From Baylisascaris procyonis (lineage: Eukaryota > Nematoda > Chromadorea > Rhabditida > Ascarididae): DNA of 64,000 nt. How positions within the stretch are numbered: position 1 is the first letter of the stretch; every line of letters begins with the position of its first letter. Position numbers and translations under genes: made by a program. Below the pieces are notes generated by a model. It was given only the letters and a program-made list of their open reading frames with translations, did not search any database and had not been told where the DNA came from. Location of the stretch: NCBI GenBank assembly GCA_037389465.1, contig JAZARR010000197.1, positions 2,776,501 through 2,840,500 of the forward strand, in the 5' to 3' direction. Of this stretch, positions 12,440 through 27,900 are shown piece by piece.

Positions 12440-15240
12440 GAAAAGGGGTTGTAGAGTACATTAGTGATTGTACAGATGTACGGGTGTATGAAAAAGTTGA
12501 AAAAAGGTAGTAGAATACATTAGTGATTGTAGAGACGTACGGGTAGAGGGTGCAGGTTCACCATGCAGAAGGGAAGTCTGCACACTTCATTCATTTATAG
12601 GCAAAGAAAAATTTATACGTAATCCAATAAAAAAGTTGAGAAGGGGTAGTAGAGTACGTTGGTGATTGTAGAGATGTACGGGTAGAGGGTGCAGATTCAC
12701 CATGCAGAAGAGAAGTCTGCACATTTCGTTCTTTTATACGCAGAGAAAAATTTATACGTAATCCAATAAAAAAGTTGAAAAGGGGTAGTAGAGTACGTTG
12801 GTGATTGTAGAGATGTACGGGTAAAGGGTGCAGATTCACCATGCGGAAGGGAACTCTGCACACTCCATTCATTTATAGGCAAAGAAAAATTTATACGTAA
12901 TCCAATAAAAAAGTTGAAAAGGGTTACTAGAGTACATTAGTGATTGTACAGATGTACTTGTAGAGGGTGCAGGTTCACCATGCAGAAGAGAAGTCTGCAC
13001 ACTTCGTTCTTTTATAGGCAGAGAAAAATTTATACGTAATCCAATAAAAAAGTTGAAAAGGGCTGGTAGAGTACATTAGTGATTGTACAGATGTACGGGT
13101 AGAGGGTGCAGGTTCACCATGCAGAAGGGAAGTCTGCACACTTCATTCATTTATAGGCAGAGAAAAATTTATACGTAATCCAATAAAAAAGTTGAAAAGG
13201 GTTACTAGAGTACATTAGTGATTGTAGAGATGTGCTGTTAGAGGGTGCAGATTCATCATGCAGAAGGGAAGTCTGCACACTTCATTCATTTATAGGCGGA
13301 GAAAAATTTATACGTAATCCAATAAAAAAGTTGAAAAGGGTTACTAGAGTACATTAGTGATTGTACAGATGTAATTGTAGAGGGTGCAGGTTCACCATGC
13401 AGAAGGGAAGTCTGCACACTTCATTCATTTATAGGCAAAGAAAAATTTATACGTAATCCAGTTGAAAATAAAAACGTTGAAAAAAGGTGGTAGAGTACAT
13501 TAGTGATTTTACAGATGTACGGGTATATAAAAAAGTTGAAAAAAGGTAGTAGAGTACATTGGTGATTGTACAGATGTACAGGTAGAGGGTGCAGGTTCAC
13601 CATGCAGAAGGGAAGTCTGCACATTTCGTTCATTTATAGCCAGAGAAAAATTTATACGTAATCCAATAAAAAAGTTGAAAAGGGGTAGTAGAATACATTA
13701 GTGATTGTACAGATGTACTTGTAGAGGGTGCAGGTTCACCATGCAGAAGGGAAGTCTGCACACTTCATTCATTTATGCGCAGAGCAAAATTTATGCCTAA
13801 TCCAATAAAAAAGTTGAAAAGGGGTAGTAGAGTACATTAGTGATTGTGCAGATGTACCTGTAGGGGGTGCAGATTCACCATGCAGAAGGGGAGTCTGCCC
13901 ACCTCATTCATTTATAGGGAAAGAAAAATTTATACTCACGGCAATAAAAAAGTTGAAAAGGGGTAGTAGAGTACATTAGTGATTGTACAGATGTACGGGT
14001 GTATGAAAAAGTTGAAAAAAGGTAGTAGAGTACATTAGTGATTGTAGAGATGTGCGGGTAGAGGGTGCAGATTCACCATGCAGAAGGGAAGTCTGGACAC
14101 TTCATTCATTTATAGGCAGAGAAAAATTTATACGTAATCCAATAAAAAAGTTGAAAAGGGTTACTAGAGTACATTAGTGATTGTAGAGATGTGCTGTTAG
14201 AGGGTGCAGATTCATCATGCAGAAGGGAAGTCTGCACTCTTCATTCATTTATAGGCGGAGAAAAATTTATACGTAATCCAATAAAAAAGTTGAAAAGGGT
14301 TACTAGAGTACATTAGTGATTGTACAGATGTAATTGTAGAGGGTGCAGGTTCACCATGCAGAAGGGAAGTCTGCACACTTCATTCATTTATAGGCAAAGA
14401 AAAATTTATACGTAATCCAGTTGAAAATAAAAACGTTGAAAAAAGGTGGTAGAGTACATTAGTGATTTTACAGATGTACGGGTATATAAAAAAGTTGAAA
14501 AAAGGTAGTAGAGTACATTGGTGATTGTACAGATGTACAGGTAGAGGGTGCAGGTTCACCATGCAGAAGGGAAGTCTGCACATTTCGTTCATTTATAGGC
14601 AGAGAAAAATTTGTACGTAATCCAATAAAAAAGTTGAAAAGGGGTAGTAGAATACATTAGTGATTGTACAGATGTACTTGTAGAGGGTGCAGGTTCACCA
14701 TGCAGAAGGCAAGTCTGCACACTTCATTCATTTATGCGCAGAGCAAAATTTATGCCTAATCCAATAAAAAAGTTGAAAAGGGGTAGTAGAGTACATTAGT
14801 GATTGTGCAGATGTACCTGTAGAGGGTGCAGATTCACCAGGCAGAAGGGGAGTCTGCCCACTTCATTCATTTATAGGGAAAGAAAAATTTATACTCACGG
14901 CAATAAAAAAGTTGAAAAGGGGTAGTAGAGTACATTAGTGATTGTAGAGATGTGCGGGTAGAGGGTGCAGATTCACCATGCAGGAGGGAAGTCTGGACAC
15001 TTCATTCATTTATAGGCAGAGAAAAATTTATACGTAATCCAATAAAAAAGTTGAAAAGGGTTACTAGAGTACATTAGTGATTGTAGAGATGTGCCGTTAG
15101 AGGGTGCAGATTCATCATGCAGAAGGGAAGTCTGCACTCTTCATTCATTTATAGGCGGAGAAAAATTTATACGTAATCCAATAAAAAAGTTGAAAAGGGT
15201 TACTAGAGTACATTAGTGATTGTAGAGATGTGCTGTTAGA
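12440..15240. repeat. Satellite block duplicated at +4,618 bp
   Basis: This block of about 2.8 kb recurs at about 17,058-19,858 with a constant 4,618-bp offset. Rare variants occur in both copies in the same order: CACCAGGCAGAAGGGGAG near 14,836 and 19,454, CATGCAGGAGGGAAG near 14,978 and 19,596, and GTGCCGTTAG near 15,092 and 19,710. After about 15,240 this copy carries an additional unit not found at the other site. Confidence 0.8.
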
Positions 15241-17057
15241 GGGTGCAGATTCATCATGCAGAAGGGAAGTCTGCACACTTCATTCATTTATAGGCGGAGA
15301 AAAATTTATACGTAATCCAATAAAAAAGTTGAAAAGGGTTAATAGAGTACATTAGTGATTGTACAGATGTAATTGTAGAGGGTGCAGGTTCACCATGCAG
15401 AAGGGAAGTCTGCACACTTCATTCATTTATAGGCAAAGAAAAATTTATACGTAATCCAGTTGAAAATAAAAACGTTGAAAAAAGGTCGTAGAGTACATTA
15501 GTGATTTTACAGATGTACGGGTATATAAAAAAGTTGAAAAAAGGTAGTAGAGTACATTGGTGATTGTACAGATGTACAGGTAGAGGGTGCAGGTTCACCA
15601 TGCAGAAGGGAAGTCTGCACATTTCATTCATTTATAGGCAGAGAAAAATTTATACGTAATCCAATAAAAAAGTTGGAAAGGGGTGGTAGAGTACATTTGT
15701 GATTGTACAGATGTACGGGTAGAGGGTGCAGGTTCACCATGCAGAAGGGAAGTCTGCACACTTCATTCATTTATAGGGAAAGAAAAATTTATACTCACGG
15801 CAACAAAAAAGTTGAAAAGGGGTAGTAGAGTACATTAGTGATTGTACAGATGTACGGGTAGAGGGTGCAGGTTCACCATGCAGAAGAGAAGTCTGCACAC
15901 TTCGTTCTTTTATAGGCAGAGAAAAATTTATACGTAATCCAATAAAAAAGTTGAAAAGGGTTACTAGAGTACATTAGTGATTGTAGAGATGTGCTGTTAG
16001 AGGGTGCAGATTCATCATGCAGAAGGGAAGTCTGCACACTTCATTCATTTATAGGCGGAGAAAAATTTATACGTAATCCAATAAAAAAGTTGAAAAGGGT
16101 TAATAGAGTACATTAGTGATTGTACAGATGTAATTGTAGAGGGTGCAGGTTCACCATGCAGAAGGGAAGTCTGCACACTTCATTCATTTATAGGCAAAGA
16201 AAAATTTATACGTAATCCAGTTGAAAATAAAAACGTTGAAAAAAGGTGGTAGAGTACATTAGTGATTGTACAGATGTACGGGTGTATGAAAAAGTTGAAA
16301 AAAGGTAGTAGAGTACATTAGTGATTGTAGAGATGTACGGGTAGAGGGTGCAGGTTCACCATGCAGAAGCGAAGTCTGCACACTTCATTCATTTATAGGC
16401 AAACAAAAATTTATACGTAATCCAATAAAAAAGTTGAAAAGGGTTACTAGAGTACATTAGTGATTGTAGAGATGTGCTGTTAGAGGGTGCAGATTCATCA
16501 TGCAGAAGGGAAGTCTGCACACTTCATTCATTTATAGGCGGAGAAAAATTTATACGTAATCCAATAAAAAAGTTGAAAAGGGTTAATAGAGTACATTAGT
16601 GATTGTACAGATGTAATTGTAGAGGGTGCAGGTTCACCATGCAGAAGGGAAGTCTGCACACTTCATTCATTTATAGGCAAAGAAAAATTTATACGTAATC
16701 CAGTTGAAAATAAAAACGTTGAAAAAAGGTGGTAGAGTACATTAGTGATTTTACAGATGTAAGGGTATATAAAAAAGTTGAAAAAAGGTAGTAGAGTACA
16801 TTGGTGATTGTACAGATGTACAGGTAGAGGGTGCAGGTTCACCATGCAGAAGGGAAGTCTGCACATTTCATTCATTTATAGGCAGAGAAAAATTTATACG
16901 TAATCCAATAAAAAAGTTGGAAAGGGGTGGTAGAGTACATTTGTGATTGTACAGATGTACGGGTAGAGGGTGCAGGTTCACCATGCAGAAGGGAAGTCTG
17001 CACACTTCATTCATTTATAGGGAAAGAAAAATTTATACTCACGGCAATAAAAAAGTT

Positions 17058-19858
17058 GAAAAGGGGTGGTAGAGTACATTAGTGATTGTACAGATGTACG
17101 GGTGTATGAAAAAGTTGAAAAAAGGTAGTAGAATACATTAGTGATTGTAGAGACGTACGGGTAGAGGGTACAGGTTCACCATGCAGAAGGGAAGTCTGCA
17201 CACTTCATTCATTTATAGGCAAAGAAAAATTTATACGTAATCCAATAAAAAAGTTGAGAAGGGGTAGTAGAGTACGTTGGTGATTGTAGAGATGTACGGG
17301 TAGAGGGTGCAGATTCACCATGCAGAAGAGAAGTCTGCACATTTCGTTCTTTTATACGCAGAGAAAAATTTATACGTAATCCAATAAAAAAGTTGAAAAG
17401 GGGCAGTAGAGTACGTTGGTGATTGTAGAGATGTACGGGTAAAGGGTGCAGATTCACCATGCAGAAGGGAAGTCTGCACACTTCATTCATTTATAGGCAA
17501 AGAAAAATTTATACGTAATCCAATAAAAAAGTTGAAAAGGGTTACTAGAGTACATTAGTGATTGTACAGATGTACTTGTAGAGGGTGCAGGTTCACCATG
17601 CAGAAGAGAAGTCTGCACACTTCATTCATTTATAGGCAGAGAAAAATTTATACGTAATCCAATAAAAAAGTTGAAAAGGGGTGGTAGAGTACATTAGTGA
17701 TTGTACAGATGTACGGGTAGAGGGTGCAGGTTCACCATGCAGAAGGGAAGTCTGCACACTTCATTCATTTATAGGCAGAGAAAAATTTATACGTAATCCA
17801 ATAAAAAAGTTGAAAAGGGTTACTAGAGTACATTAGTGATTGTAGAGATGTGCTGTTAGAGGGTGCAGATTCATCATGCAGAAGGGAAGTCTGCACACTT
17901 CATTCATTTATAGGCGGAGAAAAATTTATACGTAATCCAATAAAAAAGTTGAAAAGGGTTACTAGAGTACATTAGTGATTGTACAGATGTAATTGTAGAG
18001 GGTGCAGGTTCACCATGCAGAAGGGAAGTCTGCACACTTCATTCATTTATAGGCAAAGAAAAATTTATACGTAATCCAGTTGAAAATAAAAACGTTGAAA
18101 AAAGGTGGTAGAGTACATTAGTGATTTTACAGATGTACGGGTATATAAAAAAGTTGAAAAAAGGTAGTAGAGTACATTGGTGATTGTACAGATGTACAGG
18201 TAGAGGGTGCAGGTTCACCATGCAGAAGGGAAGTCTGCACATTTCGTTCATTTATAGGCAGAGAAAAATTTATACGTAATCCAATAAAAAAGTTGAAAAG
18301 GGGTAGTAGAATACATTAGTGATTGTACAGATGTACTTGTAGAGGGTGCAGGTTCACCATGCAGAAGGGAAGTCTGCACACTTCATTCATTTATGCGCAG
18401 AGCAAAATTTATGCCTAATCCAATAAAAAAGTTGAAAAGGGGTAGTAGAGTACATTAGTGATTGTGCAGATGTACCTGTAGAGGGTGCAGATTCACCATG
18501 CAGAAGGGAAGTCTGCCCACCTCATTCATTTATAGGGAAAGAAAAATTTATACTCACGGCAATAAAAAAGTTGAAAAGGGGTAGTAGAGTACATTAGTGA
18601 TTGTACAGATGTACGGGTGTATGAAAAAGTTGAAAAAAGGTAGTAGAGTACATTAGTGATTGTAGAGATGTGCGGGTAGAGGGTGCAGATTCACCATGCA
18701 GAAGGGAAGTCTGGACACTTCATTCATTTATAGGCAGAGAAAAATTTATACGTAATCCAATAAAAAAGTTGAAAAGGGTTACTAGAGTACATTAGTGATT
18801 GTAGAGATGTGCTGTTAGAGGGTGCAGATTCATCATGCAGAAGGGAAGTCTGCACTCTTCATTCATTTATAGGCGGAGAAAAATTTATACGTAATCCAAT
18901 AAAAAAGTTGAAAAGGGTTACTAGAGTACATTAGTGATTGTACAGATGTAATTGTAGAGGGTGCAGGTTCACCATGCAGAAGGGAAGTCTGCACACTTCA
19001 TTCATTTATAGGCAAAGAAAAATTTATACGTAATCCAGTTGAAAATAAAAACGTTGAAAAAAGGTGGTAGAGTACATTAGTGATTTTACAGATGTACGGG
19101 TATATAAAAAAGTTGAAAAAAGGTAGTAGAGTACATTGGTGATTGTACAGATGTACAGGTAGAGGGTGCAGGTTCACCATGCAGAAGGGAAGTCTGCACA
19201 TTTCGTTCATTTATAGGCAGAGAAAAATTTATACGTAATCCAATAAAAAAGTTGAAAAGGGGTAGTAGAATACATTAGTGATTGTACAGATGTACTTGTA
19301 GAGGGTGCAGGTTCACCATGCAGAAGGGAAGTCTGCACACTTCATTCATTTATGCGCAGAGCAAAATTTATGCCTAATCCAATAAAAAAGTTGAAAAGGG
19401 GTAGTAGAGTACATTAGTGATTGTGCAGATGTACCTGTAGAGGGTGCAGATTCACCAGGCAGAAGGGGAGTCTGCCCACTTCATTCATTTATAGGGAAAG
19501 AAAAATTTATACTCACGGCAATAAAAAAGTTGAAAAGGGGTAGTAGAGTACATTAGTGATTGTAGAGATGTGCGGGTAGAGGGTGCAGATTCACCATGCA
19601 GGAGGGAAGTCTGGACACTTCATTCATTTATAGGCAGAGAAAAATTTATACGTAATCCAATAAAAAAGTTGAAAAGGGTTACTAGAGTACATTAGTGATT
19701 GTAGAGATGTGCCGTTAGAGGGTGCAGATTCATCATGCAGAAGGGAAGTCTGCACTCTTCATTCATTTATAGGCGGAGAAAAATTTATACGTAATCCAAT
19801 AAAAAAGTTGAAAAGGGTTACTAGAGTACATTAGTGATTGTACAGATGTAATTGTAGA
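17058..19858. repeat. Second copy of the 4,618-bp-offset satellite block
   Basis: Counterpart of about 12,440-15,240. Inside it lies a 959-bp tandem pair (18,039 against 18,998). The same pair occurs at 6,746/7,705 and at 13,421/14,380, so a 959-bp higher-order unit of full and truncated monomers was copied before the larger blocks were. Confidence 0.8.
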
Positions 19859-22800
19859 GGGTGCAGGTTCACCATGCAGAAGGGAAGTCTGCACACTTCA
19901 TTCATTTATAGGCAAAGAAAAATTTATACGTAATCCAGTTGAAAATAAAAACGTTGAAAAAAGGTGGTAGAGTACATTAGTGATTTTACAGATGTACGGG
20001 TATATAAAAAAGTTGAAAAAAGGTAGTAGAGTACATTGGTGATTGTACAGATGTACAGGTAGAGGGTGCAGGTTCACCATGCAGAAGGGAAGTCTGCACA
20101 TTTCATTCATTTATAGGCAGAGAAAAATTTATACGTAATCCAATAAAAAAGTTGGAAAGGGGTGGTAGAGTACATTTGTGATTGTACAGATGTACGGGTA
20201 GAGGGTGCAGGTTCACCATGCAGAAGGGAAGTCTGCACACTTCATTCATTTATAGGGAAAGAAAAATTTATACTCACGGCAATAAAAAAGTTGAAAAGGG
20301 GTAGTAGAGTACATTAGTGATTGTACAGATGTACGGGTGTATGAAAAAGTTGAAAAAAGGTAGTAGAGTACATTAGTGATTGTAGAGATGTGCGGGTAGA
20401 GGGTGCAGATTCACCATGCAGAGGGGAAGTCTGCACACTTTATTCATTTATAGGCAAAGAAAAATTTATACGTAATCGAATAAAAAAGTTGAAAAGGGTT
20501 ACTAGAGTGCAGTAGTGATTGTACAGATGTACTTGTATAGGGTGCAGGTTCACCATGCAGAAGGGAAGTCTGCACATTTCGTACATTTATACGCAGAGAA
20601 AAATTTATACGTAATCCAATAAAAAAGTTGAGAAGGGGTAGTGGAATACGTTAGTGGTTGTAGAGATGTGCGGGTAGAGGGTGCTGATTCACCTTGCAGA
20701 AGGGAAGTCTGCACACTTCATTCATTTATAGGCAGAGAAAAATTTATACGTAATCCAATAAAAAAGTTGAAAGGGGTAGTAGAATACGTTGGTGATTGTA
20801 GAGATGTGCGGGTAGAGGGTGCAGATTCACCATGCGGAAGGGAACTCTGCACACTCCATTCATTTATAGGCAAAGAAAAATTTATACCCACTCCAATAAA
20901 AAGGTTGAAAAGGGGTGGTAGAGTACATTTGTGATTGTACAGATGTACGGGTAGAGGGTGCAGGTTCACCATGCAGAAGGGAAGTCTGCACACTTCATTC
21001 ATTTATAGGGAAAGAAAAATTTATACTCACGGCAATAAAAAAGTTGAAAAGGGGTAGTAGAGTACATTAGTGATTGTACAGATGTACGGGTGTATGAAAA
21101 AGTTGAAAAAAGGTAGTAGAGTACATTAGTGATTGTAGAGATGTGCGGGTAGAGGGTGCAGATTCACCATGCAGAAGGGAAGTCTGCACACTTCATTCAT
21201 TTATAGGCAAACAAAAATTTATACGTAATCCAATAAAAAAGTTGAAAAGGGTTACTAGAGTACATTAGTGATTGTACAGATGTACTTGTAGAGGGTGCAG
21301 GTTCACCGTGCAGAAGAGAAGTCTGCACACTTCGTTCTTTTATAGGCAGAGAAAAATTTATACGTAATCCAATAAAAAAGTTGAGAAGGGGTAGTGGAAT
21401 ACGTTAGTGATTGTAGAGATGTGCGGGTAGAGGGTGCTGATTCACCATGCAGAAGGGAAGTCTGCACACTTCATTCATTTATAGGCAGGGAAAAATTTAT
21501 ACGTAATCCAATAAAAAAGTTGAAAGGGGTAGTAGAATACGTTGGTGATTGTAGAGATGTGCGGGTAGAGGGTGCAGATTCACCATGCAGAAGGGAAGTC
21601 TGCACACTTCATTCATTTATAGGCAGAGAAAAATTTATACGTAATCCAATAAAAAAGTTGAAAAGGGGTAGTAGAGTACATTAGTGATTGTAGAGATGTG
21701 CGGGTAGAGGGTGCAGATTCACCATGCAGAAGGGAAGTCTGCACACTTCATTCATTTATAGGCAGAGAAAAATTTATACGTAATCCAATAAAAAAGTTGA
21801 AAAGGGGTAGTAGAGTACATTAGTGATTGTAGAGATGTGCGGGTAGAGGGTGCAGATTCACCATGCAGAAGGGAAGTCTGCACACTTCATTCATTTATAG
21901 GCAAACAAAAATTTATACGTAATCCAATAAAAAAGTTGAAAAGGGTTACTAGAGTACATTAGTGATTGTACAGATGTACTTGTAGAGGGTGCAGGTTCAG
22001 CATGCAGAAGAGAAGTCTGCACACTTCCTTCTTTTATAGGCAGAGAAAAATTTATACGTAATCCAATAAAAAAGTTGAAAAGGGTTACTAGAGTACATTT
22101 GTGATTGTACAGATGTACGGGTAGAGGGTGCAGGTTCACCATGCAGAAGGGAAGTCTGCACACTTCATTCATTTATAGGGAAAGAAATATTTATACTCAC
22201 GGCAATAAAAAAGTTGAAAAGGGGTAGTAGAGTACATTAGTGATTGTACAGATGTACGGGTGTATGAAAAAGTTGAAAAAAGGTAGTAGAGTACATTAGT
22301 GATTGTAGAGATGTGCGGGTAGAGGGTGCAGATTCACCATGCAGAGGGGAAGTCTGCACACTTTATTCATTTATAGGCAAAGAAAAATTTATACGTAATC
22401 GAATAAAAAAGTTGAAAAGGGTTACTAGAGTGCAGTAGTGATTGTACAGATGTACTTGTATAGGGTGCAGGTTCACCATGCAGAAGGGAAGTCTGCACAT
22501 TTCGTACATTTATAGGCAGAGAAAAATTTATACGTAATCCAATAAAAAAGTTGAAAACGGGTAGTGGAGTACATTAGTGATTGTAGAGATGTGCGGGTAG
22601 AGGGTGCAGATTCACCATGCAGAAGGGAAGTCTGCACACTTCATTCATTTATAGGCAAAGAAAAATTTATACGTAATCCAATAAAAAAGTTGAAAAGGGT
22701 TACTAGAGTACATTAGTGATTGTACAGATGTACTTGTAGAGGGTGCAGGTTCACCATGCAGAAGAGAAGTCTGCACACTTCGTTCTTTTATAGGCAGAGA

Positions 22801-24964
22801 AAAATTTATACGTAATCCAATAAAAAAGTTGAGAAGGGGTAGTGGAATACGTTAGTGATTGTAGAGATGTGCGGGTAGAGGGTGCTGATTCACCATGCAG
22901 AAGGGAAGTCTGCACACTTCATTCATTTATAGGCAGAGAAAAATTTATACGTAATCCAATAAAAAAGTTGAAAGGGGTAGTAGAATACGTTGGTGATTGT
23001 AGAGATGTGCGGGTAGAGGGTGCAGATTCACCATGCAGAAGAGAAGTCTGCACACTTCGTTCATTTATAGGCAGAGAAAAATTTATACGTAATCCAATAA
23101 AAAAGTTGAAAAGGGGTAGTAGAGTACGTTGGTGATTGTAGAGATGTGCGGGTAGAGGGTGCAGATTCACCATGCAGAAGGGAAGTCTGCACACTTCATT
23201 CATTTATAGGCAGAGAAAAATTTATACGTAATCCAATAAAAAAGTTGAAAAGGGGTAGTAGAGTACATTAGTGATTGTAGAGATGTGCGGGTAGAGGGTG
23301 CAGATTCACCATGCAGAAGGGAAGTCTGCACACTTCATTCATTTATAGGCAAACAAAAATTTATACGTAATCCAATAAAAAAGTTGAAAAGGGTTACTAG
23401 AGTACATTAGTGATTGTACAGATGTACTTGTAGAGGGTGCAGGTTCACCATGCAGAAGAGAAGTCTGCACACTTCGTTCTTTTATAGGCAGAGAAAAATT
23501 TATACGTAATCCAATAAAAAAGTTGAAAAGGGGTGGTAGAGTACATTTGTGATTGTACAGATGTACGGGTAGAGGGTGCAGGTTCACCATGCAGAAGGGA
23601 AGTCTGCACACTTCATTCATTTATAGGGAAAGAAAAATTTATACTCACGGCAATAAAAAAGTTGAAAAGGGGTAGTAGAGTACATTAGTGATTGTACAGA
23701 TGTACGGGTGTATGAAAAAGATGAAAAAAGGTAGTAGAGTACATTAGTGATTGTAGAGATGTGCGGGTAGAGGGTGCAGATTCACCATGCAGAAGGGAAG
23801 TCTGCACACTTCATTCATTTATAGGCAAACAAAAATTTATACGTAATCCAATAAAAAAGTTGAAAAGGGTTACTAGAGTACATTAGTGATTGTACAGATG
23901 TACTTGTAGAGGGTGCAGGTTCACCATGCAGAAGAGAAGTCTGCACACTTCGTTCTTTTATAGGCAGAGAAAAATTTATACGTAATCCAATAAAAAAGTT
24001 GAAAAGGGGTGGTAGAGTACATTTGTGATTGTACAGATGTACGGGTAGAGGGTGCAGGTTCACCATGCAGAAGGGAAGTCTGCACACTTCATTCATTTAT
24101 AGGGAAAGAAAAATTTATACTCACGGCAATAAAAAAGTTGAAAAGGGGTAGTAGAGTACATTAGTGATTGTACAGATGTACGGGTGTATGAAAAAGATGA
24201 AAAAAGGTAGTAGAGTACATTAGTGATTGTAGAGATGTGCGGGTAGAGGGTGCAGATTCACCATGCAGAGGGGAAGTCTGCACACTTTATTCATTTATAG
24301 GCAAAGAAAAATTTATACGTAATCGAATAAAAAAGTTGAAAAGGGTTACTAGAGTGCAGTAGTGATTGTACAGATGTACTTGTATAGGGTGCAGGTTCAC
24401 CATGCAGAAGGGAAGTCTGCACATTTCGTACATTTATAGGCAGAGAAAAATTTATACGTAATCCAATAAAAAAGTTGAAAACGGGTAGTAGAGTACATTA
24501 GTGATTGTAGAGATGTGCGGGTAGAGGGTGCAGATTCACCATGCAGAAGGGAAGTCTGCACACTTCATTCATTTATAGGCAAACAAAAATTTATACGTAA
24601 TCCAATAAAAAAGTTGAAAAGGGTTACTAGAGTACATTAGTGATTGTACAGATGTACTTGTAGAGGGTGCAGGTTCACCGTGCAGAAGAGAAGTCTGCAC
24701 ACTTCGTTCTTTTATAGGCAGAGAAAAATTTATACGTAATCCAATAAAAAAGTTGAGAAGGGGTAGTGGAATACGTTAGTGATTGTAGAGATGTGCGGGT
24801 AGAGGGTGCTGATTCACCATGCAGAAGGGAAGTCTGCACACTTCATTCATTTATAGGCAGAGAAAAATTTATACGTAGTCCAATTAAAAAGTTGAAAGGG
24901 GTAGTAGAATACGTTGGTGATTGTAGAGATGTGCGGGTAGAGGGTGCAGATTCACCATGCAGAA

Positions 24965-27900
24965 GAGAAGTCTGCACACTTCGTTCTTTTATAGGCAGAG
25001 AAAAATTTATACGTAATCCAATAAAAAAGTTGAAAAGGGGTAGTAGATTACGTTGGTGATTGTAGAGATGTGCGGGTAGAGGGTGCAGATTCACCATGCA
25101 GAAGGGAAGTCTGCACACTTCATTCATTTATAGGCAAAGAAAAATTTATACGTAATCCAATAAAAAAGTTGAGAAGGGGTAGTAGAGTACGTTGGTGATT
25201 GTAGAGATGTACGGGTAGAGGGTGCACATTCACCATGCGGAAGGGAACTCTGCACACTCCATTCATTTATAGGCAAAGAAAAATTTATACCCACTCTAAT
25301 AAAAAGGTTGAAAAGGGGTAGTGAAGTACGTTAGTGATTGTAGAGATGTGAGGGTAGAGGGTGCAGATTCACCATGCAGAAGGGAGTCTGCTGACTTCAT
25401 TCAGTTATAGGCGGAGAAAAATTTATACGTAATCCAGTTGAAAATAAAAACGTTGAAAAAAGGTAGTAGAGTACATTAGTGATTTTACAGATGTACGGTG
25501 TATAAAAAAGTTGAAAAGGGGTGGTAGAGTACATTAGTGATTGTAGAGATGTACGGGTAGAGGGTGCAGGTTCACCATGCAGAAGGGAAGTCTGCACACT
25601 TCATTCATTTATAGGCAAACAAAAATTTATACGTAATCCAATAAAAAAGTTGAAAAGGGGTAGTAGAGTACATTAGTGATTGTACAGATGTACGGGTGTA
25701 TGAAAAAGTTGAAAAAAGGTAGTAGAGTACATTAGTGATTGTAGAGATGTGCGGGTAGAGGGTGCAGATTCACCATGCAGAAGGGAAGTCTGCACACTTC
25801 ATTCATTTATAGGCAAAGAAAAATTTATACGTAATCAAATAAAAAAGTTGAGAAGGGGTAGTAGAGTACGTTGGTGATTGTAGGGATGTACGGGTAAAGG
25901 GTGCAGATTCGCCATGCGGAAGGGAACTCTGCACACTCCATTCATTTATAGGCAAAGAAAAATTTATACCCACTCCAATAAAAAGGTTGAAAAGGGGTAG
26001 TGAGGTACGTTGGTGATTGTAGAGATGTACGGGTAAAGGGTGCAGATTCACCATGCAGAAGGGAAGTCTGCACACTTCATTCATTTATACGCAAACAAAA
26101 ATTTATACGTAATCCAATAAAAAAGTTGAAAAGGGTTACTAGAGTACATTAGTGATTGTACAGATGTACTTGTAGAGGGTGCAGGTTCACCATGCAGAAG
26201 AGAACTTTGCACACTTCGTTCTTTTATAGGCAGAGAAAAATTTATACGTAATCCAATAAAAAAGTTGAAAAGGGGTGGTAGAGTACATTAGTGATTGTAC
26301 AGATGTACGGGTAGAGGGTGCAGGTTCACCATGCAGAAGGGAAGTCTGCACACTTCATTCATTTATGCGCAGAGAAAAATTTATGCCTAATCCAATAAAA
26401 AAGTTGAAAAGGGGTAGTAGAGTACATTAGTGATTGTGCAGATGTACCTGTAGAGGGTGCAGATTCACCATGCAGAAGGGGAGTCTGCCCACTTCATTCA
26501 TTTATAGGGAAAGAAAAATTTATACTCACGGCAATAAAAAAGTTGAAAAAAGGTAGTAGAGTACATTAGTGATTTTACAGATGTACGGTGTATAAAAAAG
26601 TTGAAAAAAGGTAGTAGAGTACATTAGTGATTGTACAGATGTACGGGTAGAGGGTGCAGGTTCTCCATGCAGAAGGCAAGTCTGCACACTTTATTCATTT
26701 ATAGGCAAAGAAAAATTTATACGTAATCCAATAAAAAAGTTGAAAAGGTTACTAGAGTCCATTAGTGATTGTACAGATGTACTTGTACAGGGTGCAGATT
26801 CACCATGCAGAAGGGAAGTCTGCACACTTCGTTCTTTTATAGGCAGAGAAAAATTTATACGTAATCCAATAAAAAAGTTGAAAAGGGGTGGTAGAGTACA
26901 TTTGTGATTGTACAGATGTACGGGTAGAGGGTGCAGGTTCACCATGCAGAAGGGAAGTCTGCACATTTCGTACATTTATAGGCAGAGAAAAATTTATACG
27001 TAATCCAATAAAAAAGTTGAAAACGGGTAGTAGAGTACATTAGTGATTGTAGAGATGTGCGGGTAGAGGGTGCAGATTCACCATGCAGAAGGGAAGTCTG
27101 CACACTTCATTCATTTATAGGCAAACAAAAATTTATACGTAATCCAATAAAAAAGTTGAAAAGGGTTACTAGAGTACATTAGTGATTGTACAGATGTACT
27201 TGTAGAGGGTGCAGGTTCACCGTGCAGAAGAGAAGTCTGCACACTTCGTTCTTTTATAGGCAGAGAAAAATTTATACGTAATCCAATAAAAAAGTTGAAA
27301 AGGGGTAGTAGATTACGTTGGTGATTGTAGAGATGTGCGGGTAGAGGGTGCAGATTCACCATGCAGAAGGGAAGTCTGCACACTTCATTCATTTATAGGC
27401 AAAGAAAAATTTATACGTAATCCAATAAAAAAGTTGAGAAGGGGTAGTAGAGTACGTTGGTGATTGTAGAGATGTACGGGTAGAGGGTGCACATTCACCA
27501 TGCGGAAGGGAACTCTGCACACTCCATTCATTTATAGGCAAAGAAAAATTTATACCCACTCTAATAAAAAGGTTGAAAAGGGGTAGTGAAGTACGTTAGT
27601 GATTGTAGAGATGTGAGGGTAGAGGGTGCAGATTCACCATGCAGAAGGGGAGTCTGCTGACTTCATTCAGTTATAGGCGGAGAAAAATTTATACGTAATC
27701 CAGTTGAAAATAAAAACGTTGAAAAAAGGTAGTAGAGTACATTAGTGATTTTACAGATGTACGGTGTATAAAAAAGTTGAAAAGGGGTGGTAGAGTACAT
27801 TAGTGATTGTAGAGATGTACGGGTAGAGGGTGCAGGTTCACCATGCAGAAGGGAAGTCTGCACACTTCATTCATTTATAGGCAAACAAAAATTTATACGT